Part shown: one piece after another, positions 43,605 through 56,445 of the stretch
Position numbering within the stretch: position 1 is the first letter of the stretch
How the letters are laid out: every line of letters starts with the position of its first letter
Assembly (NCBI GenBank): GCA_037976565.1
Contig: CP137686.1
Span: 1,890,646-1,954,645 of the forward strand
Length of the DNA stretch: 64,000 nt
Source of the DNA: Mesocentrotus franciscanus
Taxonomy: Eukaryota > Echinodermata > Echinoidea > Camarodonta > Strongylocentrotidae
Direction: 5' to 3'
The notes under the pieces: model-generated
What the model was told of the DNA's origin: nothing
The model's database searches: none
Seen by the model: the letters and a program-made list of their open reading frames with translations, nothing else
Program-made: the position numbers and the translations under genes

Positions 43605-46600
43605 CGTACAGTGTACAAATCTAGACAGAAATAACCGTCTGGTATGGGAAAAATTCAACAAACAATATTTTTAAAAAAATGGATCAATGTTCCCAATTTT
43701 GATGGCAGTATTCGGTTGAACTTTGATCCATTAATTTTGGCGTTGTAATATTACTTTTTTTTTATATACAGCACTGTCAGTGCAGTTGGTTTGGTGGTTA
43801 TTAATAGAAAAAATGCAAATGTCGTAATTCCCATTTGCCATGGCATGTGGAACTGATGAGATCGAAAATCAGTCTATTTTATTCTGGGATTTGTTCCGCG
43901 CTGCTCACAAGACTATACGTCTTGCTTCACCAAATCCCTTGTTAAAAGACAAAGTATGTCATAGAATGACGCTTTCTTGATTTAATTTAACGACTTGGGA
44001 AAAGACTAAGGAAAGAAGTTCCAGAAACCACAATCTATTTGTATACAGCAGTTTGCTAACAGTTATAGCCGTTGATTTGAAGTTATCGAACTATCCTTTA
44101 AGGTATGATTATCTTTATAATTATTGTCTTCGTCTTTATAAAGAGAGAGAGAGAGAGGGTAAAAAGATGATTTAGAAGCAAGTATAAGAGCAGTTTCGAA
44201 AAATAATCTCACTTGTGTTTTCATAGCATGATGTATGGTAGATTGTGCATACGTGTATATAGTAGTAGTATTTATATTATAATTTGAGTAAGGAATTTCA
44301 TTATAAGTAATACGGTTAATCTCCGCTGGGGGCATGACGTCGCCGCGAGCCCATGTATTCTATTGTTTTTTAATGATCGAGATCGGCAACCCAAGTTGGT
44401 GCAGCTATCTCCTCCTGAACCCTCCCCTCGGGGTACCGGTACCCGGTGCCATCGTCCGCGGGAGAGTCTACTCTGTGGAATTGGCTACTCTAGCTGCCCG
44501 AGGTCCGCCTCCGTGTCGACGTCCGGGTCGTACCATTCTTGCTCGGGGGAAATCAAGGGGTTTTTAACGTGGATCATAATTGCGCTTACTCTCTCATGCA
44601 TTGCATACGGAAAATAATAATCGAATTGAACTGTGTGTATGTGTGTATATTGGCCATATTACTGATTCATCATCTATAAGACCTCCATTACTAAGTATTA
44701 GACTCCCTTTTTATTCAATCACTCGTGCTCTAAATAGAACAGTCGCGAACCTAGAGTGATCCAATCAGAGCCAATCAGATTCAGCCGCACAGCTTAGCGG
44801 ACATTGTACGCGTAGTCGGTTCTGTATGCGCACAGCTGACCCGGGCTGATTAAAAGCTTCAAATTAGGTGAAAGAAATCGGGGGTTACAAATTCATATGT
44901 ACAGTACATACAGTGCCACTGCAGCTGCTGTCGGAACTTTGACTGTGTGGGCTAGAGTCGAAGAGACTATACGACTATACGTCTATAGAGTACCGAAGCT
45001 GTGACGTCATAAAAATCAATTTTTGGAATTTCTCAATTTTTTCTTCATTTTCCGAAAGAGCATCAAAAATGATGTCCAAATGTCGAAAACCAATTGAATA
45101 GGTTAAGTATTGGCTGAGATATGACCATCTGAATAAAAAGATTGCCTATGGGAACTCAGTGTTATATTGCTCTGGCTCATAACATCAGGAGCGAGAGAAA
45201 ATGTCTGTACTGGTCTATGGGATTTCTTCTCGCAACGTTTTCACCGATAACTGAAATAAGCAACAATTTCATAGTACCGTTGCGTTCGCTGGTGCCTTCA
45301 TCTACGTGGAAAGCTAATACGAAAGCCGTGATTGTTTACGCGCGCCCAATCTATGTATTTGGTTAATCTTCTTTTTCGTTCGCGTTGATCTGATCATGTG
45401 AAAATTATACACTTGTGAAAATTCCCAGTTGTGAACACTAGTGAAATTACAAATATATTTTTATTTTCTGGGACAGGATAAGATTTTGTTACATTTGTAG
45501 TGACCATATACGACCCTTGATATTTGTGTTGATCATCTATATTAAATCTTTGATATTAATTATATAATCTTATTGTTTGATAGTGTGGTTTGTTCCTCGT
45601 GAGATCGTCAAGTTAAAAAGTACGACCCCCGCCCTGGGAGTTCTACACAATCAGTTGATCAGTGTCCTCTTAACTTCTTTATTAAGCAGAGCCTCGTACT
45701 GTATTGCAAATTTAGTAGTTCTATATTTCTTAGGTGCTGAATGTACGTGAAAAATGAAGTAACATGATTAATGATGAGAAACACGTCAACAAATAGGACA
45801 GAAGTTTAAAATGAAAGGCATATGAAACAATTTAAGTTTCTCTATTTGTCTTCCTTTTTAATTTAATCATGGTTTCAAGATAACATGAACAAATAGTTGT
45901 ATACCAATTAATATCTATCAACAAATTCATAATTTTCCAAAGTTATGCCATAATTATAATTGGGACATATCTTTGAAAGCTCAAAATGATAAATTTTAAA
46001 AATAGTGACTACACGACATATATCTTGACACGATGTAATATCTAATAGTATAAGAACATTTCCATTTGAGTAATAATGGATGGAATCATTAACTGAAATG
46101 TAAGATTCTATGAACGCTGTATCTATACGATACGGCCGGACTAAAATTAAGAAACCAAATTACATTCCAAAAAGTAGCCCCCGTCATGAAAAGAACCCCC
46201 ATGAGAAACCTCAAGGGGCTTTTTGTAAATTAAAAAGACCCCCTTGGAAGAAAAAAATTATGGTTGATTGTCACAAAAAGTAACTAAACTCCTAAACAAT
46301 TGCTCATAATTTTATAACGTAGAATCGTTTCAAGATTTCGTCTTGCAAAAATATTTCTATGGTAGTTAGGAAAACAATGTGTAACAACGAGAGGTTATCA
46401 CTGATCCATGGTTGAATAAGCATACATTAATGAATTTTTGTTTTCATAATTTAAAATTCATAAAAGTTATATTATCATTGCAGTTTACTGAGTATTAAAC
46501 AATTTCAAAATGCACTGTTTTACAATTGCAAAAAATGCATTTAACCACATGTGCCATATACAAATAAATATGGATGGAATATCAAAAAGCATCGTTTCAT

Positions 46601-47400
46601 AAGCAATTCATTCAGTCATGTGCTGTTTCACAACAATGTACAGGCACGCACAATGTCCTGTGACTTTTCAATTGGGCCGTTTTGTCTTTAATCTGTGCTC
46701 ATATTCAGCCATACAGTGATGGATATCTCTAATTTTCACACAAAATGTACCTAACGACTCTACCAATATTGTGGTAAGATGACATTGTGATACATTTTAA
46801 GGGTTTCGAAATTATGAGCAATTCTTCAGGGGGTAGTTAGTAGTTACTTCTTGTGTTCTGTTTAATTACATGTACATGTATGTGTAAATGTAGTGTTACC
46901 ACCTGCAAACAGATTGGCTCATTTAAATCATTTTCTTTTAGGCAAATTTCAATTTAAAAAAAAAACATGAAAATACAAAACAAATATCTGATATATTTTG
47001 TTCACTATTTATGTCTATTTTACTCCTTTTTGTTGGGAGGGGGGGGGGGAGGTGGGTAAATTCGATTTTGATTTAAAAGAAAAAATTATTTTAAAAAAAA
47101 TGTAAATGTATTGAATTTTGACAACATCGGTGGTTAACTTATAACTGGTAATGACAATGTTTCTATCTATTATTCCTCTTTGAAGAAGCTATTGACATAT
47201 TATGTTCCCAATTCTGCATATTGGGAGATGTAAAAAAGTGTATTTGACATTAAATTGAATTGTATTGATTTGCATTTGTTTCATTTCCACATGCACAATT
47301 AAAACTAATGAATATTCAGAATATGCATCTATTCACTCAATAAAAATAAATGTAGTAAAGTGAGAAAAAAATGTAACAGTAAAATGATATATCACTAGAT
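43605..47400. other. Intergenic, mostly without recognised features
   Basis: AT-rich sequence with no supported gene. Minor items: a short inverted pair atggatcaatgtt/aactttgatccat at about 43679-43733, and a GC-rich block with several CpGs at 44330-44580. That block has an open frame (GAIVRGRVYSVELATLAARG) resembling 5' leader ORFs of non-LTR elements, but the match is weak. A G-run lies at 47035-47050. Confidence 0.4.
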
Positions 47401-47424
47401 ATAGGAGAAATCACGCACTGGGAG

Positions 47425-47870
47425 GGTACATACAGAGGAGGATCCAGCCGGCGGCGAGGGGGGGATTCGTAAGAAAATATTTAGCGGCGTTCCGCGCTTG
47501 CACGGACAGGGGGGATGTGCCCCCCTGAGAAGCTGAAGAAAAATCGAATTTTCAAACTCAATTCGTGCGATTGGGTGTATAGTTTCCTAGTATCTCAGGT
47601 ATCACTTGATTGTCAAAACCAGTCAGTACAAGACTAGTACAGCAGTTGGGATGGGCAGACAGGAATCACTTGCGTCGTGCTTAAGCTTCAAACACCTTAC
47701 ATCAGGCCCGGGAACGTTTTTCAAAGTGGGGCTAAAGTATTTACGATCAGGTAGAGCGTAGCGAGCGGAGTGTAAATTGGCGTGGGGTCCAGGGGGCAGA
47801 GCCCCCGGAAATTCAGAGGTTTTAGCAGGCCAGGTTAGGCTGAGCGTCATTCATAGTGGGGGGAGGAGCA
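47425..47870. repeat. G-rich dispersed repeat
   Basis: Contains aggatccagccggcggcgag and, near 47785, tggggtccagggggcagagc with cccccggaaattcag. It matches the style of the repeats at 27888 and 30796-31065. Confidence 0.55.
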
Positions 47871-48496
47871 CCAACAATAAAGGGCGCTTTCCGGGACAAG
47901 GGGGCACCTATAAAGGGAAACCTCAAAGCGAAAATATACAACTTTGTAGACATTGATATTTACCCCTACATTGTGAGTACATTACATTATCTGGGATGAT
48001 TTCAATGTTTGTTTCTCTCTTAACATGGTCCAAGATACTGTTTAAGCATCATACATGTACTTAGCAGTTGGTTGTGATGGTTAGAATATTTATTTGCAAG
48101 CGAACTATCAGAGATTTGTGAGGTCGCAGTGCAAAAAATTACATCTTATAAAGAGGAAAAACAATCCTGATGGGGTTTTAAGCACAACCAAATCATGAAA
48201 GACTGAAAAGATCTTTAAGAAGAAACATAATTATATCAATTTTAAATACGAGCGAGCGTAGCTAGCCAGATTTGGGTGAAATCAAAGAAGACAAAAATTG
48301 CTTTTAATCGCTTAAATTAGGAGCACTTTTTATGGCGAAAAGAAAAGGGGGCTCATATCCAAAGGAAAAAGGACACTTTCTAGAAAAGAAAAAGAGCACA
48401 TTTCAAAGTAAAAAGGGGAATTACCAGAGGTGAAAATGGAGCACTCCTCACAGTTAACCTGTTAACTACTGAATTCTCTCATTCCCATAGGCTTAA
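47871..48496. repeat. Second copy of the gggcac-type degenerate array, left part
   Basis: Units such as aggacactttctagaaaag and ggggaattaccagaggtgaaa resemble the array at 7500-8365. Even the preceding segment (attttaaatacgagcgagcg versus 7440-7460 gaatttaaatgcgagcgagtg) is shared, so the two loci carry the same compound repeat. Confidence 0.75.
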
Positions 48497-49191
48497 AGGG
48501 CCCATGACATCGAAATACAAGTGTATTCCTGTTGGTGTGCAGTCCTGCATACATCTCATATTTTGATATGTAAACTTCTGAATTTGTTTCATAGATTTTT
48601 AAATATTTTTTGAAATATTTGTTTTTCAAACTTGCTAAGCTCCACCCCAAAAACCTCCAGATCTCATTCCCCTTGTGACATCATCTGTCAGTCATCAATG
48701 AGCTAACAATACGTAATACAATAGCAACATACAAGTTGCTATGTCAGACATGCTGTAGCATCACCAGGAAGACAAAGGCAATGATGATGTGTTGTACATA
48801 TGTATGGAAGCATGCAATTATATTATGAACGTGTGCTAAGCTGGGGGAAATTACATACTATTGTCTATTCTAGAATATTATTTTAGTCTGACATGTCTGA
48901 CATAGCAACTTGTATGTTGCTATTGTATTACGTATTGTAACAGGTGGTCGACTTCTGCAAACTTACATGCCACTTTCTCAAGTTAGCTCATTGATGACTG
49001 ACAGATGATGTCACAAGGGGAATGAGATCTGGAGGTTTTGGGGTGGAGCTTAGCAAGTTTGAAAAACAAATATTTCAAAAAATATTTTAAAATCTATGAA
49101 ACAAATTCAGAAGTTTACATATCAAAATATGAAATGTATGCAGGACTGCACATCAACAGGAATACACTTGTATTTCGATGTCATGGGCCCT
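48497..49191. mobile_element. 695-bp palindromic TTAA element
   Basis: The ends agggcccatgacatcgaaat and its exact complement are flanked by TTAA at 48493-48496 and 49192-49195. Arms of about 290 bp are nearly identical, so both strands show the same chance open frame starting MGWSLASLKNKYFKKY. One arm carries an extra segment of about 48 bp near 48945-48985. TTAA duplication fits piggyBac or Kolobok; AGGG-type ends favour Kolobok. It inserted into the gggcac-type array. Confidence 0.9.
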
Positions 49192-49229
49192 TTAATACAG
49201 AAACCGACCGGTTCCCGTACGCAATTGAT

Positions 49230-49560
49230 TAATAAGGGGCACTTAGTGCAATTATCAGAAGGAAAATGGTACTAATTAGAAAAGATAAGTTCAAGTTCAA
49301 GTTCATTTTATTCAAAACCACACGAAACATGATATAATCTTTTACAACAAAAAAGACTGTTAATAGTACATTAATAAATTTGATTACATCAAGGGGCACG
49401 TGTCAAAATAAAAGGGGCAACTATCAGAGATTAAAAGGGGCACTAATTACAGAGTTAAAGGGGGCACCTCTCAATTATGAATAAGGGCACTCATCGGAGA
49501 TTTTTTTTTATAAAGGGGCACTTAATAGAAAGAAGAAAAAAATCTCACGCACAAATTATG
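49230..49560. repeat. gggcac-type degenerate array, right part
   Basis: Continuation of the array at 47871-48496 beyond the TTAA element, with ggggcacttagtgcaattat, ggggcacgtgtcaaa and ggggcaactatcagag units. Confidence 0.75.
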
Positions 49561-49599
49561 CAAAAGCGGTGAGTTATTGCGTCCCGCAGGACACAACAA

Positions 49600-49690
49600 A
49601 AATTCCCAGGTTTGTATATTTGCAAAGCGCTTAGAGACATCGTAGATGTATTAAACGCCATACAGAAGCGGAATATTATTATCATTTCCG
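49600..49690 (+). repeat. SINE 3' tail
   Basis: Contains gcgcttagagacatcgtaga, then tgtattaaacgccatacaga and ggaatattattat; matches 28245-28315. Confidence 0.6.
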
Positions 49691-51150
49691 AAAGCTGGAG
49701 ATGAATCGTTTTCGTATCGTACACTGATTATAATTTTAATGATTTACACATCTATCCAATCTGTCCATATAGTGTAACAGTAACGACTCATCTATGACAC
49801 TAAAACGATGTGCATGAGACTGATTTTGTTCGGTATAATTTGCATATAATTATGCGCAGATTGAAAAAGAAAATTTTTGACTGACAGTTCGTCTTTTATG
49901 CACCTGTACAACTTAATGGAGTGTTTTTACCCAGATTCTGACGATTAAAGTGTGTAATTTTCTGATGAAAATGACGCCAGGCTGACAAGAACGCGCACGC
50001 AAAATAATGAAAGGACTGTGGTATGAGTCTATAAGCGAAAATCGTCTGCTAGCGACTTCTTGGTGAAAAGGAGGTTGATTTAGGCATTAACATGTCTTTT
50101 AAAAGGTAAACTATGATATTAATCGAAAAAAGAGACATCCGAAAAATAATATGCACTTGATAATCCCAGAACGTTTCTGGCCATTTCGTCATTCCTAATT
50201 ATGAATTACAATGAGATTGTAAGATCCTTAGTTGCCAGGACAAATACAAGGACATTCCCGCAATGACCTCAAATGCGTCATCAAGCCACGTGACTGTATT
50301 TACCCTTTTCGAGGGTGTGGCCCAGCAAGCGTGAGATCTGTGAAAAATGGATGGTTATTGTCATTTTTTGGTCAATATAGGGATTTTCTGAACATTTTTA
50401 GGCTGGAATATTAATAAGTAGAGGTGTACTCGGGTTTTGAAAGGCTATGTTAGTTGGGCTAGAGGGGACCTTTAAGTAATTTCAGTGTGCTTGCAGTTGC
50501 AAAGGACGAACGTTATAAGGTTAAGAATTAATATGATAACTGGTTTCAGGGAGAACTAATGAATAACAGAATTGTATTCTTATGTGATATATTTTTCCTT
50601 ATGATGTGAAAGTAATTTGAAAGCCTTATATTTAGTGTACTTTCATTATTTAGTTTTCATACAGGATATCCAACCCGCCTGTATCCAACACAGTTGTTGA
50701 ATAAACCCCAGGTTACAAATGATGATCTAATCCATGACTGGGTCACAAGCCGTCATTTATTGCAGCAACGTGTTCTTACCGTTTCATAACAGATTTTTTT
50801 TAAACTCCTCCAAGCAGACAGATTTTTCTGTCTAGTCACTGATGTACTTTGGTAATACATGCACTTTAATCTGCATGTGCCACTCCGTACCCAGGAGAGA
50901 GTGTTTACTCGAACCGGTAGGATGTCAAAAGCCATTGTGAATACATAAAATTAGCATCTTGTATTATGGCCTCATTGTGGCTGTATGGTATAGAAAGCTT
51001 AAAAACTTTCCCCCGGAGTGGAGATGGTGCATAATGTGTGCAAGAATGACTATGACGGCTTCCGGTCATAACATGCATATAATGCGCTTAGAATCACTTG
51101 TATACTATGAAGTGTAGTTTAGTTCCAGTCCCAGATCAACATCATTGAGG
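49691..51150. other. Intergenic, no feature recognised
   Basis: AT-rich sequence with only short chance open frames. It may hold upstream exons of the gene at 51661, but I could not identify any. Confidence 0.4.
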
Positions 51151-51566
51151 TACAACTTCAGAAAAACCAAGTACAGACAGAGACAAAAACAGCTAGTTAA
51201 CATGCACTCATAAGTGCCGTATTCTTCTATGCGTTGGTAGTGTGTACAAAAGGCATGGAGAAAATCTTCCAAAGTCAACGTGCTATTGATACATGATTTT
51301 TTGTTGTTGTAATGATTCTGTTGATATAATGTATTTAATTTGTTTGCATTTTGAATGGTATCTTGAACTAAATGGATTTTGAGGATAATTATCCACAGCA
51401 TTACTTTACAAACAATATATCTAACTAAAACATGTTGACTATGCAAGACATTCCCCTTGCCTTTTTACACAGTGCCACGCATTGAACAATTAGGGCACTA
51501 TATTCACTTTTCAATTTTTGCCGTCTTCCAAGTATTTGCCTGAACTCGGTTTTCCGAAGTTGTGTC
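51151..51566. mobile_element. MITE family X, copy C
   Basis: Left end tacaacttcagaaaaaccaa, right end cggttttccgaagttgtgtc. The inner right block ccgtcttccaagtatttgcc is the complement of the left block in copy A. The interior matches copy A at ggattttgaggataatta. It lies about 95 bp upstream of the ISG12-like exon. Confidence 0.8.
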
Positions 51567-51660
51567 TTACTGGTCATAGTTCACACAAAGCTATCATACT
51601 TTCTTGAGTAAATACTAGTAACTACTAACTACTGTGTGATTTTGTTTAATTTTCCATCAG

Positions 51661-52503
51661 GGAAGGTGTACATTCCTTTGGCGATCGAGCAGTTTGAAGA
51701 AAGAAACAAAGTACATGAAAGATGTCCTGGAAGAGAGGAATCCAATCTGCTTGGCAAACGACTCGAGCAAAGGCTACCAACCAGGTCGCTGTTCGGGATT
51801 GTCAGACCCAGACCTTTAGTCAGGCTGATCTAGAGCTGGCATCGATGCAGGCTGCAGAGAATGCGAAGAATCACCAGAGAGAACCAGAGGCATCTGTGTC
51901 AAGTGACGAGAAAGAAGGAAAGGAAGATCAGCCCTTGCTTGGAAGAGGTACGGGAGCAGATCCTTGCGGAAAGTCAGGGGCAGATCGAGGGGCAGGGGAA
52001 AATCCTGGCAAAGATCCAAATGCTCCTGATGTTTCGAAGGCTAAAATCAAGAAAATCGCCAAGTATGCTATAGGGTTTACTGCAGGGGCAGCTGCCATCG
52101 GTATTGGAACTTTGTAGCAGCACCTTTCGTTCTAGCAGGCATGGGCTTTACTGCAGCTGGCATTGCATCCGGCTCTATAGGCGCATCCATGATGTCAGCG
52201 TCAGCCATTGCAAACGGAGGTGGAGTCGCTGCAGGGAGTCTTGTGGCTGTACTGCAATCTGCTGGAGCAACAGGCGGATTAGCCGCTACTTTATGTGCTG
52301 GCTTGGGTATTGGGGGTGCAGCGGCTATCACAGGTTTGGTTGCAGCAGGAGAGGTGACAGTGGGTGCAGTGAGATACATTAAAAAGCAGAAAAACAGTCG
52401 CCCAATGGAGGATGCAGCTACCCAGACAGGTCCCCCAAACTCACCATCGGTCTGGCAAAGACTGTTGATGGCAAAGACTGTTGAAAAAGCAGCTTCAGGG
52501 TAA
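51661..52503 (+). pseudogene. ISG12/IFI27-like gene, frame-broken
   Basis: From 52114 one frame encodes [20 protein letters not shown] and continues [20 protein letters not shown], then [14 protein letters not shown], stopping at 52503. This is the signature of the ISG12 (IFI6/IFI27) family: three hydrophobic glycine/alanine-rich segments with the MS.SAI.NGGGV motif. Vertebrate members are interferon-induced proteins of mitochondrial or nuclear membranes. Upstream, a different frame (51722-52117) gives an N-terminal part ending [20 protein letters not shown], which leads naturally into the core. So there is a one-base frame break at about 52111-52117, in a ttt run. An acceptor-like tttaattttccatcag precedes 51661, so an earlier exon is likely. 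Either this is a recent pseudogene or the base is an assembly error. The N-terminal frame is uncertain, because other frames also look protein-like. Confidence 0.75.
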
Positions 52504-53770
52504 TGTAATTAGTACCCCCGTGTATTCCATCAAGAAATCAATAGTTTATGGTCGTGTTTGCACATTACAATACTTGCCTTGGATTGATTTTTGAAATATT
52601 TTGCAATTGTGTGGAGCTGAAGTGGATTTTTGATGATATTCATTGAAATCAGTTTAAACGATGGAAAGAGATTACCCATAAGTATTGATAATAATTTTAA
52701 GCTTTTAATTAGGAACAGAACAATCAAGAGACCAAAGAGAAGAAAACTACAGGCAATACACCTAGCGATACATAATTTTTTGTTAGGTAATTTGTAAACT
52801 TTAACTAATGTAGTGTTGCCATGCTCACGGATGACCAACTCTCCACTGATGGCCACAAAAACACACAAAACATATTGTTGTAATTCTGACAGGTACTGCT
52901 ATACAGTGCACGTTATTTTGCAGGCACTAACCCTTGTTAGTCATGTGTAACAGTGTCTGCTCTATGAGACTACAATGGGCTCTGTAACTGTAGCCGCTCC
53001 CGACACAGCCAGAGACTGACGTATCTAGGCTCTGATCAAAGCTTTAGGAATTGTGGTAAAGTTTCAAATGAGAGTCTATATTGCTTTCACACTATGTACA
53101 TGTAGTGCGAGGTTATTTCCAATATTAATTTCCAGTATCCCTGTATAGGTGTTCTTATACAGTATTATGTTCAGCTCAGAAAGAAAAAAAAAACGATGAC
53201 AAATTTATAATATGTAATGCACAGTGTCAGTGTAGAGATTTTTGTCATTTTCACTATGGTCAAATATATACATGTATGTCTCATCATATTTTGAACAGAA
53301 GGGCTATCAGGATTTTCTTCCGAACTGACAATGAAAGAAGAAGCTAAAGGCTCACAAATTAGTTGTTATTATAAATAAATTAACACAATGCAAGAATCCC
53401 CATACTCTCCTAAGGCCTCCTCCCCTCTCCCAAATTAGCCTAGAACCGAGCCTGTTTTTCTCGTGAAGAAACCTTTTCTAATGAAGAAACCTTTTCTATT
53501 CTACTCGTGTAAGGTGTGTTGTGTTCTGCTGTTTCATTTTCTGTTCATCAGATTTTAATTGATACTCTTTATTTAAAATATCTTGTTTTTCAAATAAGAA
53601 TTTAACACTGTGAATTAGAATTATTTGGCAATATACATGTACATGTAGTTCATATTTTTAGACTAAATTTCTTTTGGAAAATACAATGCAACCACTTCAG
53701 TATATTATTATAATTATCATTATTGCAATTTTTGTTATCAATATCATTACTACTACTTTTGTTAGTTATA
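52504..53770. other. 3' flank of the ISG12-like gene, no feature recognised
   Basis: AT-rich sequence without coding support; probably includes the 3' untranslated region. Confidence 0.4.
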
Positions 53771-53774
53771 ACTA

Positions 53775-54415
53775 TTATCCCCTCGTCGACGAAGTCGGAG
53801 GGGATATACAGGTGTAGTAGCGCTGCCGTCCATCCTTCTGTTCGTAACAAATCTGGTTTCTGTTCGATAACTTTAGTAATGTTTGACAGATTTTATTGAA
53901 ATTTGATATGAAGGTACATGGTATCAAAACACAGCCTAAGTTCGATTTCGGAATATGTAGGTCAAAGGTCATGGCTCATTAAATATGTGAATCTGGTTTC
54001 CGTTCGATAGCTTTAGTAATGTTTGAGGGATTTTAAGGTACACACACATGTACATGTACATGTACATGTAATCAAAACGCAGCCTAAGTTCGATTTTGGC
54101 GTTTGTAGGTCAAAGGTCATGGCTCATTAAATATGTGAATCTGGTTTCCGTTCGATAACTTTAGTAATGTTTGACGGATTTTAATGAAATTTGATATGAA
54201 GGTACATGGTATCAAAATACAGCCCGAGTTCGATTTCGGAGTATGTAGGTCAAAGCTCATAGCTCATTAAATATGCGAAAATACCTAATTGTATATGCGA
54301 AAATGTGGTTAAATTCCTTGCCTAGTAATCTAATGGAGGTAACTTGTTCTGACGTACATACATGTAGGCCATTGGTACCCTGCGAGGGGATGATACGCTT
54401 TGCGTTGACTTGTTA
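53775..54415. repeat. Tandem repeat with tccgttcgataactttagta units
   Basis: Three to four units of about 120-165 bp share atctggtttc, gataactttagtaatgtttg, atcaaaacacagccta and gtaggtcaaaggtcat. The edges are cccctcgtcgacgaagtcgg and ctgcgaggggatgatacgc. Confidence 0.88.
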
Positions 54416-54840
54416 TCATTATTATTGCTATCATTTGTTATTATTATTATAAGTAGTAGTACTGTATTAGTATGACTATTCATAATAATTTTGTTACTTT
54501 TATTATTGTTATTATTATTAAGATTATTAAGTCTTGTGTACTTGTGTTTCGTTTTTGTTTAATTTGTATGCAGTGCAATTATCCATATATATGTACATAA
54601 GAAAATATTCTATTTGCCGATAAAGAACTCTTTGGCTTGATTTAAAAACTCTTTTAGGCAAATTTTAAACTTCTTTAGTTCACAAAGTTTGTTCTATTTT
54701 CATGTATGCTCGGAATGCTAAATGCCTTGGTTTTTGTCCAGCAGAGTGTCTGTCTTATTTGGGTAGTTAAAATACCAATATAAAAAACTATAGATATATA
54801 TATTTCAGCGTGTTTTGTTCATTTGCTTGTTGTTACCAAC
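54416..54840. other. Intergenic, AT-rich with att microsatellite
   Basis: Contains ttattattat tracts at about 54415-54530; nothing else recognised. Confidence 0.5.
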
Positions 54841-55259
54841 CTTATACATATTCATGTATATGTTAATTATGCGCATGATCAGAATGAGGAGATAAGAGAG
54901 ATTCATTAAAGAGCAACCACAGTCGTAGTCACATGTAAAAGTTGGTTTTGCTTATTTTAATATTGTTGCTGCTTTTCATGTGTTGTGAAGTGCAGGACTA
55001 TCAAATCACCTCGTTGTCCAGGGCAGGTCCCAGGTTCAACTCACGGACAGGTCCCCATATATCACAACAAAGTGATTCTACATTATTTGATTGAACCTTC
55101 CTGCCCTTCACAACACACGAAAAGCAGCAACAGTATTAAAACAAACAAAACCAAGTTTTACATGTAACTATGACTGTAGTGGGTTTTTAATGAATCTCTC
55201 TTCACCTCGTCATTCTGCTTAAGCGCATAGTTAACATATTATACATGAATATGTATAAG
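54841..55259. mobile_element. 419-bp near-perfect palindromic MITE
   Basis: The ends cttatacatattcatgtata and its complement are matched inward through tgttaattatgcgcatgatc, agattcattaaagagcaacc and ttgttgctgcttttcatgtg to a small central loop. The whole element can fold into one hairpin. No clear target duplication was identified. Confidence 0.85.
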
Positions 55260-55475
55260 GATTGTTGGTTGCTTGTAGTTAGTGTAATGCTGTTTCCCAA
55301 ATATTCTATAGGCCTATATACATGTACATTTCAAAGATTATTGTATGTTGTGAAATCTTGTTTGAATTTCCTTGTATATTTATCTTAATAAAAACCGATT
55401 TAGAATTTAAACTGATTTTCTGAATACTGTGGGTGATTTCAAGAGAAATGCGAAAGGGATAGACAACGAGAGTTG

Positions 55476-55630
55476 GCCCTGTTGCATAAAAACTTGCTAC
55501 TGATCGTAACTTTGTCATCAATATTAACTACCATGGCAGCACCACTGAACAGACAATCAATTCAAAGTTTCCATGGAAGTTACGATTAATGGCAAAGTTA
55601 CTATCAATGGTAAGTTTGATGCAACGGGGC
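55476..55630. mobile_element. 155-bp MITE with gccctgttgcat ends
   Basis: The left gccctgttgcataaaaactt and the right aagtttgatgcaacggggc are inverted, with inner ctgatcgtaactttg and caaagttactatcaatgg. It resembles the 63115-63273 family in style. Confidence 0.75.
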
Positions 55631-56070
55631 ACAGGAGAGGTAGAAAAAAGAGGGAGAGGGGGGACGATGGCTATGCAGGCAGACAAACATACATTTTGTA
55701 GGGTGAGTGTGACAGACAGAAACCTACAAAGAGGGGAACGCATGACAGAAAAAAGAGTAACGTAATATAAGACGGAGCGAGTGATAGAGTAGTGAAGAAA
55801 AACGGAGAACAGAGTGGCCATGTGAGGCTGAGGAAGATAAATAGGGATAGAGAAAAGGGAAAGGAGGAAGGCGAGTATGCAAGGAGAAAAGAGGAGCGAA
55901 CAGAAAGGAGACAAAATGAGAAGAAAACAAATTGATGTTTTCACTCGATTATCGCATTCCCAAATCTGTGCGTGTTGCCATGGTCAGATGTTTGGCTAAC
56001 ACGTCTGGTTCTCCAATGTATGGAAACTAAAAAAGTGCCGAAATTAGGACAAAATGATGAGAAGGGGTAA
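55631..56070. other. Intergenic, purine-rich, no feature recognised
   Basis: A g/a-rich stretch (about 55640-55925) generates long open frames on the minus strand that I regard as compositional. Confidence 0.45.
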
Positions 56071-56074
56071 CTTC

Positions 56075-56445
56075 GCTATTCATAAGGACCGCTATTCATA
56101 AGGATCGTTATTCGTAAGGACCGCTATTCATAACGTGGAACTTCCTATACCTGGAGAACCGCTATTCATAAAACGGAAAGGATGTCACCACTCGATCATA
56201 AAGGCTTAAGGACCGCTATTCATAACGCGAGATGAGGGTCGCTATTCATAATACGAGGATAGGGTCGCTATTCATAATACGAGGATAGGGTCGCTATTCA
56301 TAATGCGGAATAAGGGTCCCTATGCATAATACGAGGAGAGGGTCGCTATTCGTAATACGAAATGAGGGTCACTATTCATCATACGGAATGAGGGTCGCTA
56401 TTCATAATACGAAATGAGGGTCGCTATTCATAAAAATGAAATGAG
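56075..56445. repeat. Short tandem repeat, gggtcgctattcataatacg unit
   Basis: About 14 units of 23-28 bp containing cgctattcataa, increasingly regular to the right. Confidence 0.92.

Noticed and set aside
48462..49232. Two homologous 50-60-residue genes in inverted orientation (MGWSLASLKN)
   Set aside because: They lie in the arms of the palindromic TTAA element; the open frame is short and has no family.
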